From the NCBI RefSeq assembly GCF_000497445.1, contig NZ_CM002285.1:6266855-6303582 (forward strand): 36,728 nt of DNA. The letters are read 5' to 3'. The notes beneath the pieces are model-generated. The model did no database searches and was not told the DNA's origin. It saw nothing but the letters and a program-made list of their open reading frames with translations. This DNA is from Streptomyces roseochromogenus subsp. oscitans DS 12.976 (lineage in GTDB: Bacteria > Actinomycetota > Actinomycetes > Streptomycetales > Streptomycetaceae). Shown here one piece after another: positions 18,399 through 25,923 of this stretch (position 1 is its first letter; each line of letters opens with the position of its first letter). The position numbers and the translations under genes are program-made.

Positions 18399-18443
18399 CT
18401 CGTATCGCTGACGGCCGTGCAACCATCCGACATACGTCGTGCG

Positions 18444-18461
18444 TCCGTACAGCAGTACGGA
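18444..18461. terminator. Stem-loop TCCGTAC-AGCA-GTACGGA
   Basis: A perfect 7-bp stem with a 4-nt loop, 46 nt after the ABC exporter stop and 38 nt before the next start. It could end the exporter transcript or be an operator for the small secreted protein. Confidence 0.4.
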
Positions 18462-18498
18462 AATCGGGGGACAGGTTCATGGCTGGGGGAGGACAACA

Positions 18499-18891
18499 GT
18501 GGACAGTGGTGCGATAGGCCGGCGCCTGGCGCTGGGAGCGGCCGTGCTGGCCGCGGCCGGGACGCTCGGCCTGGTGACATCCGGCGCCGCCCAGGCGGCC
18601 GCGGCCGACGGCTGCGCCGGCCGTCAGGTGCGGGCCCTGCCGTTCAGTACCGGGGTCACCCAGATCTACAACGACAACGGCTACATCTGCGCCATCACCG
18701 TGGCCCGGCATCCCGGCACCACCCAGACGATGTCCGTCAGTGTCCAGGCCCGCGGCGGCCGGCCAGTGGTCGACCAGGGCAGCTACAGGCACCACGCGGG
18801 CCCGATCACCGTCCACGCCGGCCACCGCTGCGTGTGGATCAGAGGTTCGGTGGGCTCGGGGTCGGTCAGCTCGGGCTGGATACTGTGCTGA
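18499..18891 (+). CDS. Small secreted four-cysteine protein
   Basis: A 130-aa protein. GTG 18499 has GGGGGAGGA 6 nt upstream; the frame continues upstream to 18439 but without a good site. The signal peptide is about 1-35 (cleavage near AQAAAA). The mature part is about 95 aa, beta-rich in appearance, with four cysteines at C39, C64, C111 and C130, enough for two disulfides, and the last residue is Cys. No family was recognised. Its size and disulfides suit a secreted inhibitor, lectin-like or structural protein, but nothing in the sequence decides. It stands between the exporter and the GH3 gene with its own signals. Confidence 0.75.
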   Translation: MDSGAIGRRLALGAAVLAAAGTLGLVTSGAAQAAAADGCAGRQVRALPFSTGVTQIYNDNGYICAITVARHPGTTQTMSVSVQARGGRPVVDQGSYRHHAGPITVHAGHRCVWIRGSVGSGSVSSGWILC

Positions 18892-19268
18892 CGGTCTGCT
18901 GACAGCCCGCCGGGCCGGGGTGCGGGGGTGCCGGGGCGAATCTCGACCCGGTCGGAGCCGGTCGCCCCGGCAGTGGACCTCGGCCTCGGGGCGGCGGGAA
19001 CCGGCCCGGTCCCTTGCCCGTCAAAGCGCCGGGTTGCCGGACGAGTCTCCGTGGTGCGGTGTCGGCCTGCACGCCTGGCAGTGAGCGCCGACTCACCCTC
19101 TCCGCCGCATCCGGCCGGCAGCCCGCCGCCATCGGCGCGCCCCCCTCAATGCGCCGATGGCGGCCCCTCTTCCGGTTACTGTGCTTTCCCTTGACGGAAA
19201 GAAACCTCCCGGATATTGGTGACCCCTCGGAAGTTTCCTTCAGCGGTTCTCCTCTGGAAGGAGCGCAC
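18892..19268. other. 377-nt non-coding interval before GH3 gene
   Basis: No convincing gene. It holds a dyad at 19184-19201 and a possible promoter (TTGACG 19191-19196, 17-nt spacer, weak TATTGG 19214-19219), then a GGAAGGAG ribosome binding site for the GTG at 19269. Open frames across it lack start signals. Confidence 0.5.
19184..19201. promoter_or_regulatory. Dyad CTTTCC-N6-GGAAAG over a -35 box
   Basis: A perfect 6-6-6 inverted repeat that overlaps TTGACG, the likely -35 of the GH3 gene. It does not match the DasR site (ACTGGTCTAGACCA type) that often controls amino-sugar genes. Confidence 0.4.
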
Positions 19269-21080
19269 GTGCCCGACACCGGCAGACCGTCCAGACGCGC
19301 CGTCCTCGCCGCCACCGCGGGCCTCACCGCCGCGCTGACCGTACCGGCCACCGCCCACGCCGCCGTACCCCCCGACCCCCGCCGGCTGCGCGCCCTGATC
19401 TCCGGCATGACGCTGGAGGAGAAGGTCGGCCAGCTCTTCGTGATGCGGGTCTACGGCCACTCCGCCACCGCCCCCGACCAGGCCGACATCGACGCCAACC
19501 TCAAGGAGCTCGGCGTCCGCACGGCCGCCGAGCTGATCGCGAAGTACCGCGTCGGCGGCGTCATCTACTTCACCTGGGCCCACAACACCCGTGACCCGCA
19601 CCAGATCGCGGACCTCTCCGACGGCATCCAGAGGGCCTCCCTGGACCAGCCGCGCGGTCTGCCGGTGCTCATCTCCACCGACCAGGAGCACGGCGCGGTC
19701 TGCCGGGTCGGCAAGCCCGCCACCCTCTTCCCCGGCGCCATGGCCGTCGGCGCCGCCGGCTCCCGCGCCGACGCGCACACCCTCGGCCGGATCTCCGGCG
19801 CCGAACTGCGCGCCATGGGCATCAACCAGGACTACTCCCCGGACGCCGACGTCAACGTCAACCCGGCCAACCCCATCATCGGCGTACGGTCGTTCGGCGC
19901 CGACCCGGACGCCGTCGGCGCGCTGGTGGCCGCCGAGGTGCGGGGCTACCAGGCGTCCCGGGTCGCGGCGACCGCCAAGCACTTCCCGGGCCACGGCGAC
20001 ACCGCCGTCGACAGCCACACCGGCTTCCCGGTCATCACCCACAGCCGGGACCTGTGGGAGAAGCTGGACGCCGTCCCCTTCCGGGCGGCGATCGCCGCGG
20101 GCATCGACTCGATCATGACCGCGCACATCCAGTTCCCGGCCCTGGACGACTCCGGCGACCCGGCCACCCTCTCCCACCCCATCCTCACCGGCATCCTGCG
20201 CGGCGAACTCGGCTACGACGGCGTCGTCATCACCGACTCCCTGGGCATGCAGGGCGTCCGCACCAAGTACGGCGACGACCGCGTGCCGGTGCTCGCGCTG
20301 AAGGCCGGGGTCGACCAGCTGCTCAACCCGCCCTCGATCGACGTGGCCTGGCACGCCGTACTGAAGGCCGTACAGGACGGTGAGCTGACCGAGTCCCGCC
20401 TTGACGAATCGATCCTGCGCATCCTGCGTCTCAAGGCCCGGCTCGGACTCTTCGACCCACCGCACACCAGCCGGGCGGGCATCGAGCGCACCGTGGGCAC
20501 CGAGGCGCATCTGGCCGCCGCCGACCGGATCGCCGAGCGCACCACGACCCTGCTGGTCAACGAGGACCACACCCTTCCCTTCGATACCCGCACCGAGCGC
20601 CGGATCCTGGTCGTCGGCGCCGACCCGGACTCCCCCACCGGCACCACCGGCCCGCCCACCGGCGTGCTGGCCGCCGCCCTCACCGAGCTGGGCTTCAGCG
20701 CCACCGCCCTGTCCACGGGCACCGCGCCCTCCGCCGCGGCCATCGCCCAGGCGGTCACGGCCGCGCAGGACGCGGACGCGGTGGTCGTGGCGACGTACAA
20801 CGTGACGGCGGGCAACGCACAGCGGACGCTGGTGACACAACTGCGGGCCATGGGCAGGCCCTTGGCGGCCCTCGCCCTCCGTAACCCCTACGACGTGGCC
20901 CAATACCCCTCGGTCAAGGGCTGCTTGGCGTCCTACGGCTGGACGGACGTCGAAGTGCGCGCCGCCGCCCGGGTGATCGCCGGACGCGTGGCGCCGCGCG
21001 GAAAGCTGCCGGTGCCGGTCCAGCGGGCCGACGACCCCGCGCAGGTGCTGTACCCGATCGGGCACGGGCTGACGTATTAG
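19269..21080 (+). CDS. Secreted glycoside hydrolase family 3 (beta-N-acetylhexosaminidase-like)
   Basis: A 603-aa enzyme. The N-terminus has a twin-arginine-like signal (PSRRAVLAATAG...) of about 33 residues ending at AHAA, so it is probably exported folded by Tat. The GH3 barrel carries the NagZ-type motif KHFPGHGDTAVDSH (237-250), where D248 and H250 form the Asp-His dyad of NagZ enzymes, and the nucleophile D323 in VVITDSLGMQ. A second alpha/beta domain follows (about 400-600), as in two-domain Bacillus-type NagZ. GTG 19269 has GGAAGGAG 6 nt upstream. It likely releases N-acetylglucosamine from muropeptides or chitin fragments outside the cell. Confidence 0.92.
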   Translation: MPDTGRPSRRAVLAATAGLTAALTVPATAHAAVPPDPRRLRALISGMTLEEKVGQLFVMRVYGHSATAPDQADIDANLKELGVRTAAELIAKYRVGGVIYFTWAHNTRDPHQIADLSDGIQRASLDQPRGLPVLISTDQEHGAVCRVGKPATLFPGAMAVGAAGSRADAHTLGRISGAELRAMGINQDYSPDADVNVNPANPIIGVRSFGADPDAVGALVAAEVRGYQASRVAATAKHFPGHGDTAVDSHTGFPVITHSRDLWEKLDAVPFRAAIAAGIDSIMTAHIQFPALDDSGDPATLSHPILTGILRGELGYDGVVITDSLGMQGVRTKYGDDRVPVLALKAGVDQLLNPPSIDVAWHAVLKAVQDGELTESRLDESILRILRLKARLGLFDPPHTSRAGIERTVGTEAHLAAADRIAERTTTLLVNEDHTLPFDTRTERRILVVGADPDSPTGTTGPPTGVLAAALTELGFSATALSTGTAPSAAAIAQAVTAAQDADAVVVATYNVTAGNAQRTLVTQLRAMGRPLAALALRNPYDVAQYPSVKGCLASYGWTDVEVRAAARVIAGRVAPRGKLPVPVQRADDPAQVLYPIGHGLTY

Positions 21081-21086
21081 ACGTAT

Positions 21087-21159
21087 CAGCCGTACGTCAC
21101 CTATCCGATACCCACCCGGCGTAATACCCCCAATGGTCGGAAACCCTCCCGTACGGCTG
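21087..21159. repeat. 10-bp inverted repeat around a 53-nt spacer
   Basis: CAGCCGTACG at 21087-21096 and CGTACGGCTG at 21150-21159 are perfect complements, in the gap between the GH3 stop and the lipoprotein start. As RNA they could form a large stem; as DNA, a spaced operator pair. Confidence 0.5.
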
Positions 21160-21213
21160 GCGCCGCCGTGTCGCCAAGGGCCACGCTGGAGCGGGGTGTC
21201 AGGGGGTATGGCG

Positions 21214-21804
21214 ATGCGTGGGAAAGGTGCCGTCGGAGCCGTGTGCCTCGCGTGCCTGCTGCCGGCGGCCCTGCTGACCGGCTGCCGGGGCGGGGCGGGC
21301 GCCCCCGTCGGCGACGCCCGCCCCACCCCGGCCACGACCGGCGGCTACGGCGCCGAGTTCCTCGCGGTCGGCGAGTGCAGCTCCTTCGGCACGACCAGCT
21401 TCACCGAGGTGCCCTGCACCAGCGAGCGGGCGGCGGCCAGGGTCGTCGCCCGCTACGACGGCGCGGTCACCGACGGCCCCCTGTGCCCGGCGACGACCGA
21501 CTTCGTGCTGCACATCGGCGCCCAGACCGCGATCGCCCCGGGCTACGCCTGTATGCGCAACCTGGAGCCCCCGCACCCCGGCGACCCCGGCGGCGGGGGC
21601 GGCCCGCGCACGATCCCGGGCGACTGCGTCTACACCTCAGGTGAGGGCCAGGTCCGCGAGACCCCGTGCGACGGCTCGGGCGCCCAGCGGCCCCAGTACC
21701 GGATCACCAAGGCGGCGCCGACGCGCGACGACTGCCCCGCGTCGACGACGCTGTACGTCCAGCTGGGCGGGAGCGATCCGGTGGGTTGCGCAAGCCGGGT
21801 GTGA
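21214..21804 (+). CDS. Cysteine-rich lipoprotein
   Basis: A 196-aa protein with lipobox LLTGC (C24 modified). Two ATGs compete: 21208 is only 1 nt from the AGGGGG site, while 21214 is 7 nt away, so I chose 21214. The mature part holds eight cysteines, arranged in two halves, each starting near a G-[DE]-C motif and closing near a P-C motif, separated by a Pro/Gly-rich hinge (about 115-130). This suggests a duplicated disulfide domain, somewhat like the LppU/SCO3897 lipoproteins (tentative). It converges on the S37 peptidase gene with a 4-nt gap, so there is no room for a terminator between them. Function unknown. Confidence 0.8.
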   Translation: MRGKGAVGAVCLACLLPAALLTGCRGGAGAPVGDARPTPATTGGYGAEFLAVGECSSFGTTSFTEVPCTSERAAARVVARYDGAVTDGPLCPATTDFVLHIGAQTAIAPGYACMRNLEPPHPGDPGGGGGPRTIPGDCVYTSGEGQVRETPCDGSGAQRPQYRITKAAPTRDDCPASTTLYVQLGGSDPVGCASRV

Positions 21805-21808
21805 GTTC

Positions 21809-23227
21809 CTACGGCCTCAGCACAGGCTCGCGCTCAGCATCCCCGGCATCCAGCTTGGCGTCGAAGCGAGCCAGCGGCTCGGCCCGGGCGGCGTCGGCCG
21901 GGGAAACTCCCGCCCACTGCAGGATGCGCCCCGTGGCGAAGGAGTTCTGACCCGGCACCAGGCCCGCGACGTTCGCGCCGTGGTTCATACCGGGCGCGGT
22001 GAAGACATAGGAGTCACGGGCGCCCGCGCCGAGCCGGAACCGCTCCGAACCCCAGGGGTCGTTCTGGCCGTACACGAACAGCATGTGCGTGGCGTGGTGC
22101 CGTACCCACGTGTCCACGTCCCGCATCGCGTGCGGCTGGAAGCGCATCGGGATGGAACGGGGCACGAAGTCGCGCGGCGGCTGATAGCCGTAGCGGATCA
22201 ACTTCCGCTCGATGTACGGGAAGTGGATGGTCGGCGAGCCCAGCTGGGTGCCGGCCTGGTAGTAGTACGGCTCGAACGGCGCGAGCCCCTGGTCGGTGTA
22301 GGCGGAGAAACCGGAGATGGTGTCGACCGATGTCCAGATCGCGTCGTCGCTCGCTGTCGCCGCGTCCGCCGGGACGGTGCCGCAGTCCTTCAGCAGACTG
22401 TACTGCCAGAAACCCCACACATAGTCGAGGACGACCGCCTCGTACGCCTTGTCCAGCCCGCCGATGGTGTCGAAGGTGTACCCCTTCTCGGCGGCATACT
22501 GCGCATACCGCTTCTCCAGCGGCTCCCGGCGCACCAGCGCCTCCCGCTGGACGGCGTTCAGCCGGTCCCGGCACTCCTTGGTGCCGACCGTGGTGAAGAA
22601 GCGGTCGTAGGCCGAGTCCTCGTCGTTGACGACGTCGTTGGGGGCGACGTAGGCGACCACGCCGTCCATGTCGCGCGGGTAGAAACGCTCGTAGTACGTG
22701 GCCGTCATGCCGCCCTTGGAGCCGCCGGTGGCGATCCAGTGGCCGCCGTAGATCGGCTTGAGCGCCTCGAACACGCGGTGCTGGTCGCTCGCCGCCTGCC
22801 AGATGTCGAGCTTGGACCAGTCGGCGGGGTCGGGGCGGGACGGCGTGAAGAAGCGGTACTCCAGGGAGACCTGGTTGCCGTCCACGATCCGGGTGGGCTC
22901 GCTGCGGGACGGGTTCGTGGAGACGTTGTAGCCGCTGGTGTAGAAGACCGTCGGGCGGCTCACGTCCTTGTGCAGCACGGTGATCCGCTGCTGGAAGGTG
23001 CCGTGGTCCGGGTGGCGGTGGTCGACCGGCTGGGTGTAGTTCAGGACGAAGTAGCGGTAGCCGGGGTATGGCTTCTCCTGGATCAGGCTCATGCCCGGTA
23101 TGGCGAGCAGCCGGTCCTTGATGTCGGTGGGCTCGGGCCGGGCGGCGGTGGCCGCTCCCGCCGCTGTACCGCTCAGCGTGCCTATGAGCACCGCGAGCGT
23201 CAGCAGCCATCTGAGCGCCTTGCGCAT
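21809..23227 (-). CDS. Secreted S37-family peptidase (PS-10, tripeptidyl aminopeptidase type)
   Basis: A 472-aa secreted serine peptidase. The signal peptide is about 1-30 (RKALRWLLTLAVL core). The S37/PS-10 family is clear from PGYRYFVLNYTQPVDH near the N-terminus and the nucleophile motif ATGGSKGGMT with S170. The acid and base are probably the Asp of YGQNDPWG and the His of PGMNHGANV near the C-terminus. I chose ATG 23227 over GTG 23233 because AGGGGAG is 7 nt from the former. Members cleave short peptides from the N-terminus of secreted proteins. It is likely expressed under nutrient limitation. Its leader can fold so that the ribosome binding site is paired (see 23234-23306). Confidence 0.92.
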   Translation of the reverse strand: MRKALRWLLTLAVLIGTLSGTAAGAATAARPEPTDIKDRLLAIPGMSLIQEKPYPGYRYFVLNYTQPVDHRHPDHGTFQQRITVLHKDVSRPTVFYTSGYNVSTNPSRSEPTRIVDGNQVSLEYRFFTPSRPDPADWSKLDIWQAASDQHRVFEALKPIYGGHWIATGGSKGGMTATYYERFYPRDMDGVVAYVAPNDVVNDEDSAYDRFFTTVGTKECRDRLNAVQREALVRREPLEKRYAQYAAEKGYTFDTIGGLDKAYEAVVLDYVWGFWQYSLLKDCGTVPADAATASDDAIWTSVDTISGFSAYTDQGLAPFEPYYYQAGTQLGSPTIHFPYIERKLIRYGYQPPRDFVPRSIPMRFQPHAMRDVDTWVRHHATHMLFVYGQNDPWGSERFRLGAGARDSYVFTAPGMNHGANVAGLVPGQNSFATGRILQWAGVSPADAARAEPLARFDAKLDAGDAEREPVLRP

Positions 23228-23233
23228 GCGCAC

Positions 23234-23306
23234 TCTCCCCTGTGTGACTGTTGTGAGACACATGTGCGCCGGAAGCTATCGGAGTAACTGGAGTCACACC
23301 AGGGGG
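23234..23306 (-). promoter_or_regulatory. Leader hairpin covering the S37 peptidase ribosome binding site
   Basis: GTGTGACT at 23242-23249 and AGTCACAC at 23292-23299 are perfect complements, extended by CCCCT (23237-23241) and AGGGG (23301-23305) with a one-base bulge. On the minus-strand transcript the AGGGGAG ribosome binding site is the downstream arm. Pairing would block translation start. Confidence 0.5.
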
Positions 23307-23332
23307 AGTTGTCGGCAGTGGTCGGGTACCGG

Positions 23333-24247
23333 TCAGCCGGCCTCCGCCAACTCGGCGGCGGATGTACGAAGTTGCTCACGCACCGCCCTCAGCACCGGAT
23401 CCCCCTCCGCCCCGGCCCGAACCGCGGCGAACACGTTCCGGGACGGCGGTTCGCCCGCCGCCGGCCGCACGGCGAGGCGGCGCCGGGCGTACAGCGGCCG
23501 GACCAGGCGCGGCACCAGCGCCACCCCGGCGCCCGCCTCCACCAGGGCGATCAGGGCGCCCCAGTCGTTCACCGGGTGGCGGATGTCCGGGGTGAAGCCC
23601 GCCGCCGCGCACACCGCGCGGGCCGCCGCGCCACAGCAGCTCTCGGCCGCGCCCACGATCCAGGGAGCGGCGGCCAGTTCGCGCAGCGGGACGCGGTCGC
23701 GGGCGGCCAGCGGATGGTCCTCCGGCACCGCCACATCGAGGATGTCCGTCAGCAGATCGGTACGGGAGTAGCGGCGGTCGGTGTGCGGCGGGGCCGCCGC
23801 GAAGTCGACGGCCACCACCACGTCCAGCCGGCCCGCGTCGAGCGCCGTGAACACATCCGGAGGCTCGGCCTCCACCACGTCCACCCGGACATGCGGAAGC
23901 CGCTCGGCCAGCGCGCGCAGGGCCGGCGGGACCAGTCCGAGGATGCCGCTGCCGAAGCAGCCGATCGTGACCTGCCCCCGCCCGCCCGACCCGTACGCCG
24001 CCAGGTCGGCCCGTGCGCGCTCCAGCCGGGCGGCGATGGCCTCGGCGTGGCCGAGCAGGATCCGGGCCTGCCCGGTCAGCCGTACGCCCCGCCCCTCGCG
24101 TTCGGTCAGCGGCGCTCCGAACTCCCGGGCCAGCGCCGCGATCTGCTGGGACACCGCCGACGGGGTCAGATGCAGGGCCTCGGCGGTACGGGCCAGACTG
24201 CCCCGGCGCTCCAGCTCACGCAGCACGGTGAGCCGCCGCAGGTCCAT
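23333..24247 (-). CDS. LysR-family transcriptional regulator
   Basis: A 304-aa regulator. The helix-turn-helix lies in the first 60 residues (MDLRRLTVLRELERRGSLAR then TAEALHLTPSAVSQQIAAL). The effector-binding domain starts near residue 88 with VTIGCFGSG, typical of LysR proteins. I use ATG 24247; a GTG at 24274 adds nine residues and has no ribosome binding site. It diverges from the small alpha/beta hydrolase gene, with a TTCCGC/GCGGAA dyad in the gap, so control of that hydrolase and of itself is likely. The co-inducer is unknown. Confidence 0.93.
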   Translation of the reverse strand: MDLRRLTVLRELERRGSLARTAEALHLTPSAVSQQIAALAREFGAPLTEREGRGVRLTGQARILLGHAEAIAARLERARADLAAYGSGGRGQVTIGCFGSGILGLVPPALRALAERLPHVRVDVVEAEPPDVFTALDAGRLDVVVAVDFAAAPPHTDRRYSRTDLLTDILDVAVPEDHPLAARDRVPLRELAAAPWIVGAAESCCGAAARAVCAAAGFTPDIRHPVNDWGALIALVEAGAGVALVPRLVRPLYARRRLAVRPAAGEPPSRNVFAAVRAGAEGDPVLRAVREQLRTSAAELAEAG

Positions 24248-24255
24248 GGTGAAGG

Positions 24256-24280
24256 TTCCGCTTACCTGTTCCACGCGGAA
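24256..24280. promoter_or_regulatory. Candidate LysR-type box TTCCGC-N13-GCGGAA
   Basis: A dyad with perfect 6-bp arms in the short space between the LysR gene and the divergent hydrolase gene, the classical place for a LysR operator. Assigned by position only. Confidence 0.4.
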
Positions 24281-24324
24281 ACATTAACTGGACCGCAGCA
24301 GTGAACTCGGCCAGCATCGCACCC

Positions 24325-24921
24325 ATGACCACGCACGCGTACCTCATCCTCCACGGCTGGCAGAACCACCGCCCCGAGGGTCACTGGCAGCACTGGCTCG
24401 CCGACCGGCTCACCGAGCTGGACCACAGGGTCAGCTATCCCCAGCTACCCGACCCGGACGACCCGGAGCTGGAGGTGTGGCTGACCGAACTCACCCGCCA
24501 CCTGGATGAGTTGAACGGATCCGGCTCGGGGGAGCGGGTCGTGATCGCCCACAGCCTGTCCTCGGTGCTGTGGCTGCACGCCGCCGCCCGGGGCATGAAG
24601 CAGCTGCGGTACGCGGACCGGGTGCTGCTGGTCGCTCCGCCGTCCCCGGCCACCGTCGCCGGTATCCCGGAGATCTCGGCCTTTGTCCCGGCGGCCCTGA
24701 ACCCGCCCTTGCCCACCCCCACGCGGCTGGTCGCCGGCGCCGACGACCCCTACTGCCCCGAGGGCGCGGACCGGATCTACGCCGAGCCGCTGGGCATCCC
24801 CGCCGACATCCTCCCGACCGCCGCCCACCTGGACCTCGACGCGGGTTACGGCTCCTGGCCGGCGGTCCTGGACTGGTGCCTGCACGCCACGACCCCACTG
24901 ACGCCACGTCCGGCACCCTGA
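24325..24921 (+). CDS. RBBP9/YdeN-family alpha/beta hydrolase
   Basis: A 198-aa hydrolase. It begins with YLILHGWQNHRP, as in the RBBP9/YdeN serine hydrolases. The nucleophile is S77 in IAHSLSS, the acid D140 or D141 in AGADDPYCP, and the base H168 in TAAHLDLDAGYGSWP. An in-frame GTG at 24301 is possible; neither start has a good ribosome binding site, so the transcript may be leaderless. I prefer the ATG at 24325 because the family usually starts just before the first strand. It is divergent from, and probably controlled by, the LysR gene. The substrate is unknown; small esters are typical. Confidence 0.87.
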   Translation: MTTHAYLILHGWQNHRPEGHWQHWLADRLTELDHRVSYPQLPDPDDPELEVWLTELTRHLDELNGSGSGERVVIAHSLSSVLWLHAAARGMKQLRYADRVLLVAPPSPATVAGIPEISAFVPAALNPPLPTPTRLVAGADDPYCPEGADRIYAEPLGIPADILPTAAHLDLDAGYGSWPAVLDWCLHATTPLTPRPAP

Positions 24922-24988
24922 GCTGCAGCTGGGCGGGGGTGGGGCAGGATTGCCCGCAGCTACGGCACGTTGTAGGCGTGCGGCGGCT

Positions 24989-25017
24989 GCAGTTCCCTAA
25001 GGGGCGCGGGGAACTGC
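24989..25017. terminator. Hairpin GCAGTTCCC-N11-GGGAACTGC between convergent genes
   Basis: A perfect 9-bp stem placed between the ends of the hydrolase (24921) and isomerase (25081) genes. The sequence (GGGGCGCGGGGAACTGCG and the following CGACCAGCCACAA) is one I recognise as a frequent intergenic repeat in Streptomyces genomes. It probably works as a two-way terminator. Confidence 0.65.
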
Positions 25018-25080
25018 GCGACCAGCCACAACGCACCCCGCACCCGGCGACGACGCATAGCCCCCGACCCCGTAGCCGAA

Positions 25081-25881
25081 CTAGGCCGCCTCGTCCAAAA
25101 GCCGCAGCAGATGATCCCGCCCGGCACCGAGCAGCCCCGCAAGCGGCGCAGCCGACGCGTGCCAGCGCTTCTCGTACTCCCAGCACAGCCACCCGTCCCA
25201 CCCACGCCGGCAGAGCACATCCACGCACTCGGTGAGCGGAAGTACCCCCGAGCCCAGCGGCAGCGGCGTCGTGTCGTCGGCCGAGGCGATGTCCTTGACC
25301 TGCACATATCCCAGATGCGGCGCGAGAGCCGCATAGGTGTCGGACGGCTGCTCGCCGCCCAGCCAGGTGTGCATCACATCCCACAGCGCCCCCACCCGCC
25401 GGTGCCCGACCGGACCGAGAACCCGGATCGCGGCGGCGCCGGTGGGGTGCGAGTCATGCGTCTCCAGCAGGATCCGGACGCCCAGCGCGGCGGCGTCCTC
25501 CGCGGCGGTGCCGAGCCGCCGGGCGGCGACGGCGTCGGACTCCTCGCGGGGACGGTCCGGGTCGGCTCCGGGGAAGACCCGGATGAAGGGGGCGCCCAGG
25601 TCGTGGGCGAGCTGGAGGAGATCCCGGATCTCCGTCAGTACAGGAGCGTCCGCCCCGGGCGCGGCGACGCGCGCGTACCCGGCGACGCCCAGCGCCTCGA
25701 CCCCGGCCTCCTTGAACAGCGCCGCGATCTCGGCGCGTTCGGCGGGGGAGAGGCCGGGATGCACCGGCTCCTCCGGGTGGGCGCGCAGTTCGACGCCGTG
25801 GTAGCCGTGCGCGGTCGCGAGCGCCAGGACCTCAGGGACGGGCAGGCCGGGGACACCGAGAGTGGAGAACGCCAGCTTCAT
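25081..25881 (-). CDS. Sugar phosphate isomerase/epimerase-like TIM-barrel protein
   Basis: A 266-aa protein of the AP-endonuclease-2/xylose-isomerase TIM-barrel family (PF01261 type). It begins KLAFSTLGVPG, and the metal-binding residues fit E140 (LLETHDSH), D168 and H171 (LWDVMHTW) and E235 (CWEYEKRWH). I chose ATG 25881 because AGGG lies 8 nt upstream and the first strand starts there. Members isomerise or epimerise sugars, inosose or hydroxypyruvate, or cleave keto-sugars, so the exact reaction is open. It is a lone gene followed on the same strand by no partner; upstream lies the MarR-GNAT gene, 42 nt away, which may be in the same transcript. Confidence 0.87.
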   Translation of the reverse strand: MKLAFSTLGVPGLPVPEVLALATAHGYHGVELRAHPEEPVHPGLSPAERAEIAALFKEAGVEALGVAGYARVAAPGADAPVLTEIRDLLQLAHDLGAPFIRVFPGADPDRPREESDAVAARRLGTAAEDAAALGVRILLETHDSHPTGAAAIRVLGPVGHRRVGALWDVMHTWLGGEQPSDTYAALAPHLGYVQVKDIASADDTTPLPLGSGVLPLTECVDVLCRRGWDGWLCWEYEKRWHASAAPLAGLLGAGRDHLLRLLDEAA

Positions 25882-25923
25882 GGCCCGGACCCTACTCGCC
25901 CTGCTCGTCACGCGCGCTGCTTG

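Noticed and set aside
18866..19408. 180-residue minus-strand frame over the GH3 promoter region
   Set aside because: No ribosome binding site, Arg/Gly/Pro-rich, and it overlaps the GH3 signal peptide and the small secreted protein.
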